64,000 nt of DNA from Trichocoleus desertorum NBK24 (GTDB taxonomy: Bacteria > Cyanobacteriota > Cyanobacteriia > FACHB-46), in the NCBI RefSeq assembly GCF_030409055.1, contig NZ_CP116619.1, forward strand, positions 1,769,628 through 1,833,627, written 5' to 3'. A program made the translations under genes and the position numbers. The notes beneath the pieces are model-generated. The model ran no database searches. It was given only the letters and a program-made list of their open reading frames with translations, and had not been told where the DNA came from. Below, piece by piece: positions 26,224-33,978 of the stretch (its first letter is position 1; each line of letters starts with the position of its first letter).

Positions 26224-26814
26224 ATGAATAAACTTACAAAATCTGAATTAACAGCCTTTGGTCTGACTTGTTTGAGTCTGGGTATGTTGCCTACTAATCC
26301 CGCTCAAGCAGCTTTGCTCAACTTCAATTTGTCTTTTTTAGAAGATAGTTCGGGCCGCACCGGAGCAGGTACGCTGCAAATCGACGACTCCCAGGAGCTA
26401 GGGTCAGGATTCTTTGAGATCACCGAATTTCAGGTTTTAACTCCTCAAAACAAATCGCTGGCATTAAGTAACTATGCTCCCGCTGGACCTGACTTTGTTT
26501 TAGGCTTCAATCAGACTTTAGGTTCCATTGCTCAAGTCAACCAAGCCGATCCAACTTTCATTTTTTCCCCTTTCATCATAGAAGCTCCAGGCTCCTTCCT
26601 CTTTTTTGAGCGGTTCGAAAAACGGTATGTTGAGGATCTATTTTTCTCATCTGAAACCAGAGGCTTATTTACAGCAGAGTTGGTTTCCCCCGAACCCCCG
26701 CCTACAGAAGTTCCTGAACCTGGAGTTTGGGTAGGTAGCTTAGTCGCAATGATGATGGCTTATAAGCTCAAACGCAGTTGTCCCGAAGTTGTTAAGATTA
26801 GCAGTCCTGGCTGA
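26224..26814 (+). CDS. PEP-CTERM sorting-domain protein
   Basis: This 196-residue exported protein has a signal peptide ending at about NPAQA (residue 35) and a C-terminal PEP-CTERM-like signal: EVPEPGVWVGSLVAMMMAYKLKR. Unusually, another 13 residues (SCPEVVKISSPG) follow the basic end of the sorting signal. The mature part is beta-rich and has no recognised enzyme motif. It lies next to a second PEP-CTERM gene in the same orientation. Promoter-like A+T-rich DNA precedes it. Function is probably at the cell surface. Confidence 0.8.
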   Translation: MNKLTKSELTAFGLTCLSLGMLPTNPAQAALLNFNLSFLEDSSGRTGAGTLQIDDSQELGSGFFEITEFQVLTPQNKSLALSNYAPAGPDFVLGFNQTLGSIAQVNQADPTFIFSPFIIEAPGSFLFFERFEKRYVEDLFFSSETRGLFTAELVSPEPPPTEVPEPGVWVGSLVAMMMAYKLKRSCPEVVKISSPG

Positions 26815-27033
26815 TGCTTCCCAGCGATCGCCTCTCTAGAAAATCGCGCCATCGAATGCAGAAATCCCGCTTTGAAGATGTGTAAAACCACTACGCTATC
26901 TTTGAGGAGCGATCGCAATATTTATCCAATCGCTATCAATATTTCATCCATTGGCAATAAAACTTAGCCTTTAATGAAAATTCTGTAAAATAAGGGCTTT
27001 ATAAACGAATGGCAGATAGCGGCAAGCTTTAGG

Positions 27034-27960
27034 TTGGGCACGATGAATGTAATCAATCAAACATCGACCGTACCGTCAGGCTTAGTTATCGTGAAAAATC
27101 CATCTTCGACTAACATCGGTCTTTTTCTATTGAGTGCTAGTGTTTTAATCGCTTCATCTATGCCAGCGCAAGCTGATACTTTAGCTATCAATCTCTCCGA
27201 CCAAACAAACACTAATACCCAAAATTACCCTACAGTCAAGGTAGCTCTGGACGATACTATCAACCCAGGCAAAATTACAGTTACGGTTACTGTTTTACCT
27301 GGAGCAACGGGATATATTGGTGACCTGCGGAGTGTATATTTCAACCTTCCTAAAACTAGCGGTCTGCAAATCAATTCTCTCTCTGGTGGGCCATTGACCG
27401 CCACCTCTACAAATGGCGACTTTGGTAGCTTTAGCAAGAGCGCTGGACTCCAGGGGATCGATCAATCTTTCAATCTGGGGGCAGAAATTGGTCGGCAAGG
27501 CATTGCTGGTGGCGATGATTTTCAAAGCACCACGTTTACTATTTCTGGTGACGGTTTAACCCTGAGTGCTTTCACTTCTCAAAGTGTTGGCGTTCGGATG
27601 ATGAGTGTGGGTTCTCCTACTGGCAATCGCGATCTCAGCAGCAAAACCCTAGGAATCGCTCCACCAACTGTAACCATTACCAATCCCCCTGTGGTACAAA
27701 CTCCACCTGTAATAGAGACTCCCCCTGTGGTACAAACTCCACCTGTAATAGAGACTCCCCCTGTGGTACAAACTCCACCCGTAATAGAGACTCCGCCCGT
27801 AATAGAGACTCCCCCTGTGGTACAAACTCCGCCCGTGGTACAAACTCCTCCGCCTAACAACGATCCAGTTTCTGTACCAGAACCCACTACAGTGGCAGGA
27901 TTGGGTTTAGTAGCTGCTGCGCTAGGCATTTCTCGACGCAATTCTAAGAAGAAAGCTTAG
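27034..27960 (+). CDS. PEP-CTERM protein with proline-rich hexapeptide repeats
   Basis: This exported protein (308 residues from GATG 27043-proximal starts; MGTMNV or MNV) carries a signal peptide ending around PAQA (residue 48). A beta-rich domain occupies residues 48-215, followed by nine consecutive PPVVQT or PPVIET hexapeptides (about residues 218-271). It ends with the PEP-CTERM signal VPEPTTVAGLGLVAAALGI plus SRRNSKKK. The repeat would make an extended, rigid polyproline-like stalk holding the N-terminal domain away from the surface. Repeat number probably varies between strains. No catalytic motif is visible. Confidence 0.85.
   Translation: MGTMNVINQTSTVPSGLVIVKNPSSTNIGLFLLSASVLIASSMPAQADTLAINLSDQTNTNTQNYPTVKVALDDTINPGKITVTVTVLPGATGYIGDLRSVYFNLPKTSGLQINSLSGGPLTATSTNGDFGSFSKSAGLQGIDQSFNLGAEIGRQGIAGGDDFQSTTFTISGDGLTLSAFTSQSVGVRMMSVGSPTGNRDLSSKTLGIAPPTVTITNPPVVQTPPVIETPPVVQTPPVIETPPVVQTPPVIETPPVIETPPVVQTPPVVQTPPPNNDPVSVPEPTTVAGLGLVAAALGISRRNSKKKA
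27685..27846 (+). repeat. In-frame 18-bp tandem repeat (9 units)
   Basis: Nine 18-bp units encode PPVVQT or PPVIET within the PEP-CTERM gene. The first six alternate, giving a 36-bp higher-order unit; the order then becomes IET-IET-QT-QT wise at the end. High identity between units indicates recent slippage or unequal exchange. Confidence 0.9.
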
Positions 27961-28143
27961 AGTTTGGAGGGGCGATCGCCATCCTCATCAATCCACTCCA
28001 ACCCTCACTAACCCAAATAGACAAGAATGGTTCACGAAACCTCTGATTACGCGATCGGGGGTTTCGTTATTTTTAAAGCTACCAATTTAATCTTTTATAC
28101 ATTTTTTGGAGCAACGAGTTTCGCTATCATTACGCAAATAAAT

Positions 28144-28464
28144 ATGAACAGAGCAAACAGCTTGATTGAGCGCCCATGCCTTCGGGAACCGATTCCTGAG
28201 ATTGCGGATGCCACACGTTATTTGGATGCAGCAGTATCAGCGCATCTTGTCGGACGATTCGATTTGGCTGAGGCTTTGATTTGTCTTGCTGACATTCCCG
28301 CTATTCGAGAATGGACAGAATCTCTTTGGGGTGCCAATAGCCCCTATACACAGTATCGAGTTGTGGCGATCGCGCCTCCAATCTTCCCGAAGGATCAACG
28401 CGTTAAGGTACGGATGCCGACAGCAGTAGAGAAGCAGCTTTTGCATCAGCGAGATGGCTATCAC
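28144..28464 (+). pseudogene. HNH endonuclease, N-terminal piece (disrupted)
   Basis: This 107-codon piece starts at ATG 28144 (MNRANSLIERPCLREPIPEI); the in-frame extension upstream to 28027 is hydrophobic and looks non-genuine. It includes LDAAVSAHLVGRFDLAEALICLAD and TAVEKQLLHQRDGYH, the latter leading into the zinc-binding HNH domain. The coding sequence is cut after GYH by an IS4-type element; TGGCTATCAC at 28455-28464 is the left target duplication. Joined to 31021-31332 it makes an uninterrupted 210-residue frame. Confidence 0.85.
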
Positions 28465-28569
28465 CTCAGGGGGTAACAGAAAGCTTGAAGCAGATGTGTA
28501 GCAGGGGATAGAGCCGCTAAACACAAAAAAAGATAGGCTTGCTACTTGACCACAAGCCTACCCCTAAAA

Positions 28570-28703
28570 ATGCTGCCTCTATTCTACCAAGCTCACCTCC
28601 AACAGTGCCTCAGTCCTCGCCATTACTTACTTGTGAATCTGCTGGTGTTGCTATTGCAATGGCATAAACAAGTGCGCCTCGAAAGACTTGCGACCACCTT
28701 GCC
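28570..28703 (+). pseudogene. IS4-family transposase (outer copy), 5' piece
   Basis: ATG 28570 opens the transposase frame (MLPLFYQAHLQQCLSPRHYL) of the outer element. The frame is broken after TTLP by the inner copy. With 29982-30990 it would total 1143 nt, 380 codons plus stop, the same as the intact inner gene. Confidence 0.85.
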
Positions 28704-29971
28704 CTCAGGGGGTAACAGAAAGCTTGAAGCAGATGTGTAGCAGGGGATAGAGCTGCCAAGCACAAAAAAAGATAGGCTTGCTACTTGACCACAAGCCTAC
28801 CCCTAAAAATGCTGCCTCTATTCTACCAAGCTCACCTCCAACAGTGCCTCAGTCCTCGCCATTACTTACTTGTGAATCTGCTGGTGTTGCTATTGCAATG
28901 GCATAAACAAGTGCGCCTCGAAAGACTTGCGACCACCTTGCCTCTACCGATTCAATTCGAGGGTCGTCGCCGCTGTTTGCAACGCTTGTTTTCGAGCCCT
29001 CAGTTGCACATTGATACCCTCTGGTTGCCCTTAGTCGGCTACTTGCTATCTTGCCAATTCCGAGTCGGACAAACTCTTTACTTGGTCCTCGACCGCACGC
29101 AGTGGCAAGGGGTGAATGTGCTGATGGCGAGTGTGATTTATCGAGGGCGGGCTCTGCCCTTGTACTGGCAGTTCTTGTCGCATTCTGGAAGTTCGGGCTT
29201 AGCGCAACAACAAGCGGTTTTGCGCCCACTTTTAGCGCTACTCAAGCCTTATCAAGTCGTGGTCTTAGGGGACCGGGAATTCTGCTCGGTGCATCTAGCG
29301 CAATGGTTGGGCCAAGAACAGCTCAGCTTCTGTTTACGCTTACGCTGTAACGAGTACGTTCAAGATGAAACGGGTTTGGTTGAGCAACTCCAACACCTGG
29401 GATTAAAACCCGGTCAATCGCGCTTTTTCGAGCAGGTGAGGGTGACGAAACAAGGGGGTCTGGGATTGTTTAATGTGGCTTGCTATTGGAAACGAGCATA
29501 TCGAGGCCATTGCGAGAAAAGTGCTTGGTTTCTCTTAACCAATCTGCCCTCTTTAGGTGCTGCTGTGACGGCTTATCAACATCGCATGGGCATCGAAGCT
29601 TTCTTTCGTGACTACAAAAGTGGAGGGTATCAAGTCGAATCCACTCCTCTCAATCATCAGCGCCTATCCGGTTTATTTGTTCTCTTAGCCCTTGCTTATA
29701 CCAGTGCAGTCATTCAAGGCCATGAAGTTCGCACTCAAGGCTTAGCTAGCTATATTTGTCGAGCCAAAGAAGGACGAAGAATGCGTCGCAGACATAGCGA
29801 TTTTTGGATAGGTTTGTATGCTCAAGCTTGGTTGGAAGGGATGGATTTAGCCACCGATTGGGTAGAGTCTTGGATGCAGCTTAGTGGCAATAAGCAATCC
29901 TATCTTCAGCGAGGACTAGACGCTGCTTCCCGCCTCCAGTCCTTGTTCTAGCCTTCTTGTTACCCCCTGAG
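28704..29971 (+). mobile_element. IS4-family element, inner copy (intact)
   Basis: This complete 1268-bp copy is inserted inside the first, in the same orientation. A 10-bp duplication CCACCTTGCC, taken from the outer transposase gene, flanks it (28694-28703; 29972-29981). It differs from the outer copy at only about a dozen bases, for example GCTGCCAAGC versus GCCGCTAAAC near the left end, so the two diverged little before nesting. Confidence 0.92.
28809..29951 (+). CDS. IS4-family transposase (inner copy, intact)
   Basis: This 380-residue DDE transposase starts at ATG 28809; a TTG 24 bases upstream is open but less likely. The first catalytic Asp is in TLYLVLDRTQWQG near residue 90, the second in VVVLGDREFCS near residue 150. 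The IS4 YREK signature (Y-x2-R-x3-E-x6-K) is exact in YQHRMGIEAFFRDYK. IS4-type enzymes move DNA by hairpin-based cut and paste. It is probably the only functional source of transposase for both copies in this locus. Confidence 0.9.
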   Translation: MLPLFYQAHLQQCLSPRHYLLVNLLVLLLQWHKQVRLERLATTLPLPIQFEGRRRCLQRLFSSPQLHIDTLWLPLVGYLLSCQFRVGQTLYLVLDRTQWQGVNVLMASVIYRGRALPLYWQFLSHSGSSGLAQQQAVLRPLLALLKPYQVVVLGDREFCSVHLAQWLGQEQLSFCLRLRCNEYVQDETGLVEQLQHLGLKPGQSRFFEQVRVTKQGGLGLFNVACYWKRAYRGHCEKSAWFLLTNLPSLGAAVTAYQHRMGIEAFFRDYKSGGYQVESTPLNHQRLSGLFVLLALAYTSAVIQGHEVRTQGLASYICRAKEGRRMRRRHSDFWIGLYAQAWLEGMDLATDWVESWMQLSGNKQSYLQRGLDAASRLQSLF

Positions 29972-29981
29972 CCACCTTGCC

Positions 29982-30990
29982 TCTACCGATTCAATTCGAG
30001 GGTCGTCGCCGCTGTTTGCAACGCTTGTTTTCGAGCCCTCAGTTGCACATTGATACCCTCTGGTTGCCCTTAGTCGGCTACTTGCTATCTTGCCAATTCC
30101 GAGTCGGACAAACTCTTTACTTGGTCCTCGACCGCACGCAGTGGCAAGGGGTGAATGTGCTGATGGCGAGTGTGATTTATCGAGGGCGGGCTCTGCCCTT
30201 GTACTGGCAGTTCTTGTCGCATTCTGGAAGTTCGGGCTTAGCGCAACAACAAGCGGTTTTGCGCCCACTTTCAGCGCTACTCAAGCCTTATCAAGTCGTG
30301 GTCTTAGGGGACCGGGAATTCTGCTCGGTGCATCTAGCGCAATGGTTGGGCCAAGAACAGCTCAGCTTCTGTTTACGCTTACGCTGTAACGAGTACGTTC
30401 AAGATGAAACGGGTTTGGTTGAGCAACTCCAACACCTGGGATTAAAACCCGGTCAATCGCGCTTTTTCGAGCAGGTGAGGGTGACGAAACAAGGGGGTCT
30501 GGGATTGTTTAATGTGGCTTGCTATTGGAAACGAGCATATCGAGGCCATTGCGAGAAAAGTGCTTGGTTTCTCTTAACCAATCTGCCCTCTTTAGGTGCT
30601 GCTGTGACGGCTTATCAACATCGCATGGGCATCGAAGCTTTCTTTCGTGACTACAAAAGTGGAGGGTATCAAGTCGAATCCACTCGTCTCAATCCTCAGC
30701 GCTTATCAGGTTTATTTGTTCTCTTAGCCCTTGCTTATACCAGTGCAGTCATTCAAGGCCATGAAGTTCGCACTCAAGGCTTAGCTAGCTATATTTGTCG
30801 AGCCAAAGAAGGACGAAGAATACGTCGCAGACATAGCGATTTTTGGATAGGTTTGTATGCTCAAGCTTGGTTGGAAGGGATGGACTTAGCCACCGATTGG
30901 GTAGAGTCTTGGATGCAGCTTAGTGGCAATAAGCAACCCTATCTTCAGCGAGGACTAGACGCTGCTTCCCGCCTCCAGTCCTTGTTCTAG
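29982..30990 (+). pseudogene. IS4-family transposase (outer copy), 3' piece
   Basis: This piece holds nearly the whole catalytic region of the outer transposase (LVLDRTQW, LGDREF, and the YREK signature all present), beginning just after the repeated CCACCTTGCC. It has no proper start codon or ribosome site and lacks about 45 N-terminal residues, so it should be inactive unless expressed from a fortuitous start. It differs from the inner gene at several codons (STRLNPQ versus STPLNHQ; RRIRRR versus RRMRRR). Confidence 0.85.
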
Positions 30991-31010
30991 CCTTCTTGTT
31001 ACCCCCTGAG

Positions 31011-31332
31011 TGGCTATCACTGTAGATTTTGCGGCATATCAGTCATCCGATCTGAGATCCGCGATCGCCTCAGAAAGTTTTATTCAGACGTATTACCGTG
31101 GGGCAAAACAAACCCAGAACAACACGCTGCCTTTCAAGCACTATGGTTGCAGTACGATCATCTGCTGCCTCACGCCAGAGGTGGCACCAATGATTTAGAG
31201 AATGTGGTTATCACTTGTGCACCGTGTAACTTTGGTCGCGGCAGTTACACATTAGAGGAGGTTGGTCTTAGTGATCCCAGAATGCGAGAACCCGTTCGCT
31301 CAACGTGGGATGGATTAGAGCGATTCTGTTGA
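31011..31332 (+). pseudogene. HNH endonuclease, C-terminal piece (disrupted)
   Basis: After the right target duplication (31011-31020) the HNH frame resumes with CRFCGISVIRSEIRDRLRKF. The HNH core is YDHLLPHARGGTNDLENVVI, followed by TCAPCNFGRG. CRFC and CAPC form the zinc-binding pairs; the DH, the Asn of LEN and CN match the beta-beta-alpha metal nuclease. Final residues are STWDGLERFC. This is the catalytic part of a nuclease of unknown target; it has no start signal of its own. Confidence 0.85.
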
Positions 31333-31389
31333 GCAGTGCGATCGCCAATCTTGCCGTGTAGTGCAAAGTAAGGGACTGGTAAGCTCATC

Positions 31390-32250
31390 TCAAATCTTAG
31401 TAAACCAATCACTATCAACCTCTACAGACTCGATCATCGTTATTTTGACACCCAATCTCAGCTCTTTTAGACGTTGAACCAACTGTTCGCCATCTATCAA
31501 ATCAATCGGTGGTGCTCCATCTCGTGTAGCTTCTTTGATGGCATCTCTGGTAAAGGTTCCAGTTGTAATAAACAAGCCCTTATCAGTACGTCCTTGCATC
31601 GCTCCGCGAAAATCTCTAATTTGACTAGCAGTGACTGCGCCTTGATAGCGTTTGCACTGAAACAAAACATGGAAGCTTAGAAACCCGCTGATTCGAGCAA
31701 TGCCAACACCATCAATACCCCCATCCCCAGCCTTGCCTGTCACTTGCACTTGAATAAACCCTGACTCGCGTAGTAAACGCTGTGCTAAACGTTCAAACGC
31801 GCTAGGTTCTAGCAAGAGTAGAGTTTTATGCAGTTGCTGATGCCAAGCTAGCTCCTCTAGAGTTTCAATAGCTCCAACAGCTTCTTCTGGGGCATCTGAC
31901 TGAGCAGATTTAGTCTTGCCAGCATCTCGAACAACTTTAACAATCTCCCTGGCATCAAGCTCATCAAGATTAATGGATGTTGAGACTAGAGACCATATTC
32001 CACGAGCCGAGTTCTGCAACAAGCCGTACTTTTTCAGATAGGTGCGAGTCCATGCAAGCCGATACTCAACCTCATTCTGTGAGGTACTTCCATGTGGAAT
32101 CTCAAGTACCTTATCGGGCAACTTAAGAAGTTGCACTACCTTGTCATAAATCTCCTCAGTTGTACCTGAGCCGCCTAGAGCTTGTATTGCCTGGATTGTA
32201 GGCAGAAGCATTGAGTCGAATGTAGGAACTGAAGAGGCGGAGCGCTTCAT
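31390..32250 (-). CDS. mrr: Mrr-type restriction endonuclease
   Basis: This 286-residue protein has the two-domain layout of Mrr, a type IV enzyme that cuts methylated DNA. The N-terminal winged helix (Mrr_N-like) covers about residues 10-95: TIQAIQALGGSGTTEEIYDKV, EYRLAWTRTYLKKYGLLQNSARGIW. The C-terminal PD-(D/E)xK nuclease covers residues 150-265, with FERLAQRLLRESGF, GDGGIDGVG for the metal-binding Asp and FHVLFQCKRYQG for QxK. It lies convergent to the HNH gene, with no methyltransferase or specificity gene nearby, as expected for Mrr. Whether it is active or restricts foreign modified DNA is inferred. Confidence 0.88.
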   Translation of the reverse strand: MKRSASSVPTFDSMLLPTIQAIQALGGSGTTEEIYDKVVQLLKLPDKVLEIPHGSTSQNEVEYRLAWTRTYLKKYGLLQNSARGIWSLVSTSINLDELDAREIVKVVRDAGKTKSAQSDAPEEAVGAIETLEELAWHQQLHKTLLLLEPSAFERLAQRLLRESGFIQVQVTGKAGDGGIDGVGIARISGFLSFHVLFQCKRYQGAVTASQIRDFRGAMQGRTDKGLFITTGTFTRDAIKEATRDGAPPIDLIDGEQLVQRLKELRLGVKITMIESVEVDSDWFTKI

Positions 32251-32349
32251 GCAAAAACCACTAAATCGATTTATGGAAATACCGCTTTGTCAAATATAAA
32301 TCGATGAAGATGTGGAACGACTTCGCGATCGCCCCTCCAACGCCTTACT

Positions 32350-32420
32350 TCAGAAGCACGATCGCACAAACTCAGTCAAATGCTCCATGCCTTTTTCGAT
32401 CGTGGCTCTGCCAGTGGCAC
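32350..32420 (-). pseudogene. Relic of an aminotransferase (aspC-like) 3' end
   Basis: Translated on the minus strand this stretch reads [20 protein letters not shown] before a TGA, which aligns with the C-terminus of the aspC gene at 33979 ([20 protein letters not shown]). Nothing homologous is found upstream of about 32420, where the sequence runs into a Leu/Ile/Ser-rich frame without aminotransferase motifs. It seems to be the tail of a duplicated aspC copy that has been deleted or overwritten by the TPR-methyltransferase gene. Confidence 0.7.
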
Positions 32421-32469
32421 TTAAAGAGGTATACAGACTAGCAATAATCATCAGACGCAACATTTAGCG

Positions 32470-33945
32470 TCATGCTTGGTAAGCCACCTTACGCACAATG
32501 ACCTGATGCCCTTTGTGCAAAATCTGAATTTTGTCTTCAAAAGCTGACAGAAAGGCATCTACCCCTACTTTTGTACTCCAACTGGGAGAGGAGGATAAAC
32601 CTTGAAAAGTACTGGCTTGCGGATTGTAATAAGCACTCTGAATGTAGATATAGTCGTAGTCATCAAAGATAATCCAACCGCCGAGCTTGATTAACCGCCA
32701 AGCAATCACCGCATCTTCGAGCACATCACTGGCTACATGAGAACCATCAATGTAGATCAAGTCGTAGGTATCGAAAGGCAGCAATCGCAGCATTTCTTGC
32801 GATTTCCCCGCTAATTTCGTCACCTTCTCAGCCACCCCTGTCTTCGCAATATTGGCATCAAACAGCCGATTGTAAGGGGGATTAAAGGTGTCTAGGCAGG
32901 TGAGGTGAGCGGCGGCATCCGTCAAAATATTGTCGAGTAGCCAACAAGCAGAATGCCCTTCAAAGCTGCCAATCTCGATCGCTTGCAAACCTGGTGTATG
33001 CGCGATCGACTGCAAATATTGTTGCCAGATAGGGATGCTTTCTGTAAAAAAGTCAGAATTAAACTCGTATCCTTTACTGCGAATTTCCTGGGAGTGGGTT
33101 TTGACTAAAGTTAGCTTTGTAGCGATATTTGTCAAATCAGGTTGTAGAGCGATCGCAGTTTGATAGTGCTCGATCGCTACTTCATACTCACACTGTTGTA
33201 GAGCAATATTACCTAACTCGATATAGATGGCCGGGTATTGCTGTGAGACTGTCAAAGCTTGCTGGAAATAGGCGATTGCATCTTCGGTTTGACCTTGTGC
33301 CGACCAAGCCAATCCCAACTTGTAATACGCTTCGGCAAAGCGAAACTCTGCGGATGCTACCTGCTGTGGGCGATCACGAAGCAGGGGGGCTAGGACAGGC
33401 TTCAGCGCAAAATAAGCCTCAAAGAACTTAAGAGAAGTGCGATCGAGGGGATTGACACTTTCAAGCACTGCGAAGAGGTGATCTGGATTAATTTCTGTTC
33501 CTTGTCCAGTTTGAATCAGTTCGGCAGCATCAGCTAATGCCTGCTTTCCTTCTGCCCAAAAACTGCCTAGCTGTGCCGGAAGGAGGGCGATCGCCAGCAA
33601 ATTGTTGCAATCGTGAGGAGCCAATTGGCTGATTTGTTGACGTATTGTCCAAACTTGTTGCCAATGCTCAGCAGCAGCTTGTCGGAGCACTTCCTTATTC
33701 AGAAGGTCGAGTAACTCTGAAGTATTGGCTTCAATTTGCTCGGCAGGCATCTCACTCATCCCAGACAGCCAAGTCGCTTGGGCTTCTGATGTTTGCCCTT
33801 GTAAAAGCAGAGCTAAACCCAGATACCAATACGCAGTTATGTCAGCAGAATCGGTGGCGATCGCTTGTTCACAAAGGGCGATCGCTGAGTCATAATTTTG
33901 CTGAACCAGGGAAGCAGCAGCTTGCTCTAGAGGGGATAACATCAC
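32470..33945 (-). CDS. TPR protein fused to class I methyltransferase
   Basis: This 491-residue protein has tetratricopeptide repeats in the N-terminal 270 residues (YWYLGLALLLQGQTSEAQATW, AYYKLGLAWSAQGQTEDAIAYFQQAL, YIELGNIALQQCEYEVAIEHYQTAIALQP) and a Methyltransf_24-like SAM-dependent methyltransferase domain in the rest: LQAIEIGSFEGHSACWLLDNIL carries motif I, and YDLIYIDGSHVASDVLEDAVIAWRLIKLGGWIIFDDY the later motifs. Such fusions often modify glycans or bound metabolites. It lies upstream of the aspC relic and downstream of aspC, in the same orientation. GTG or ATG at 33945/33942 are alternative starts. Confidence 0.85.
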   Translation of the reverse strand: MMLSPLEQAAASLVQQNYDSAIALCEQAIATDSADITAYWYLGLALLLQGQTSEAQATWLSGMSEMPAEQIEANTSELLDLLNKEVLRQAAAEHWQQVWTIRQQISQLAPHDCNNLLAIALLPAQLGSFWAEGKQALADAAELIQTGQGTEINPDHLFAVLESVNPLDRTSLKFFEAYFALKPVLAPLLRDRPQQVASAEFRFAEAYYKLGLAWSAQGQTEDAIAYFQQALTVSQQYPAIYIELGNIALQQCEYEVAIEHYQTAIALQPDLTNIATKLTLVKTHSQEIRSKGYEFNSDFFTESIPIWQQYLQSIAHTPGLQAIEIGSFEGHSACWLLDNILTDAAAHLTCLDTFNPPYNRLFDANIAKTGVAEKVTKLAGKSQEMLRLLPFDTYDLIYIDGSHVASDVLEDAVIAWRLIKLGGWIIFDDYDYIYIQSAYYNPQASTFQGLSSSPSWSTKVGVDAFLSAFEDKIQILHKGHQVIVRKVAYQA

Positions 33946-33978
33946 AATTCCACGAGTGTGGCTTTCAGTTTGCCCAGA

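Larger units (their letters stand above)
28465..31010 (+). mobile_element. IS4-family element, outer copy carrying a nested copy
   Basis: The outer element is made of 28465-28703 and 29982-31010, which sum to 1268 bp, exactly the length of the inner copy. Its inverted ends are CTCAGGGGGTAACAGAAAG (left) and CTCAGGGGGTAACAAGAAGG (right, inward). A 10-bp target duplication TGGCTATCAC flanks it (28455-28464; 31011-31020). Its transposase gene is split by the inner copy, so it cannot encode its own transposase. Confidence 0.9.

Noticed and set aside
27685-27846. CRISPR-like array
   Set aside because: Units are contiguous 18-mers in frame with a protein; there are no spacers and no cas genes.
27579-27941. 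Gly/Thr-rich ORF on the minus strand across the PEP-CTERM repeat
   Set aside because: It is the complement of the in-frame proline repeat, and the plus-strand gene has a signal peptide and sorting signal.
28027-28143. N-terminal extension of the HNH gene
   Set aside because: The hydrophobic Phe/Ile-rich extension does not resemble HNH proteins; ATG 28144 is a better start.
29051-29350. 99-codon plus-strand ORF inside the IS4 transposase (also in the second copy)
   Set aside because: It is an out-of-frame shadow of the transposase; its presence in both copies only reflects their identity.
28465-31010. Simple tandem duplication of an IS4-type element
   Set aside because: The two partial units together make exactly one 1268-bp element, and a distinct 10-bp duplication lies at each inner border, so nested insertion explains the structure better.
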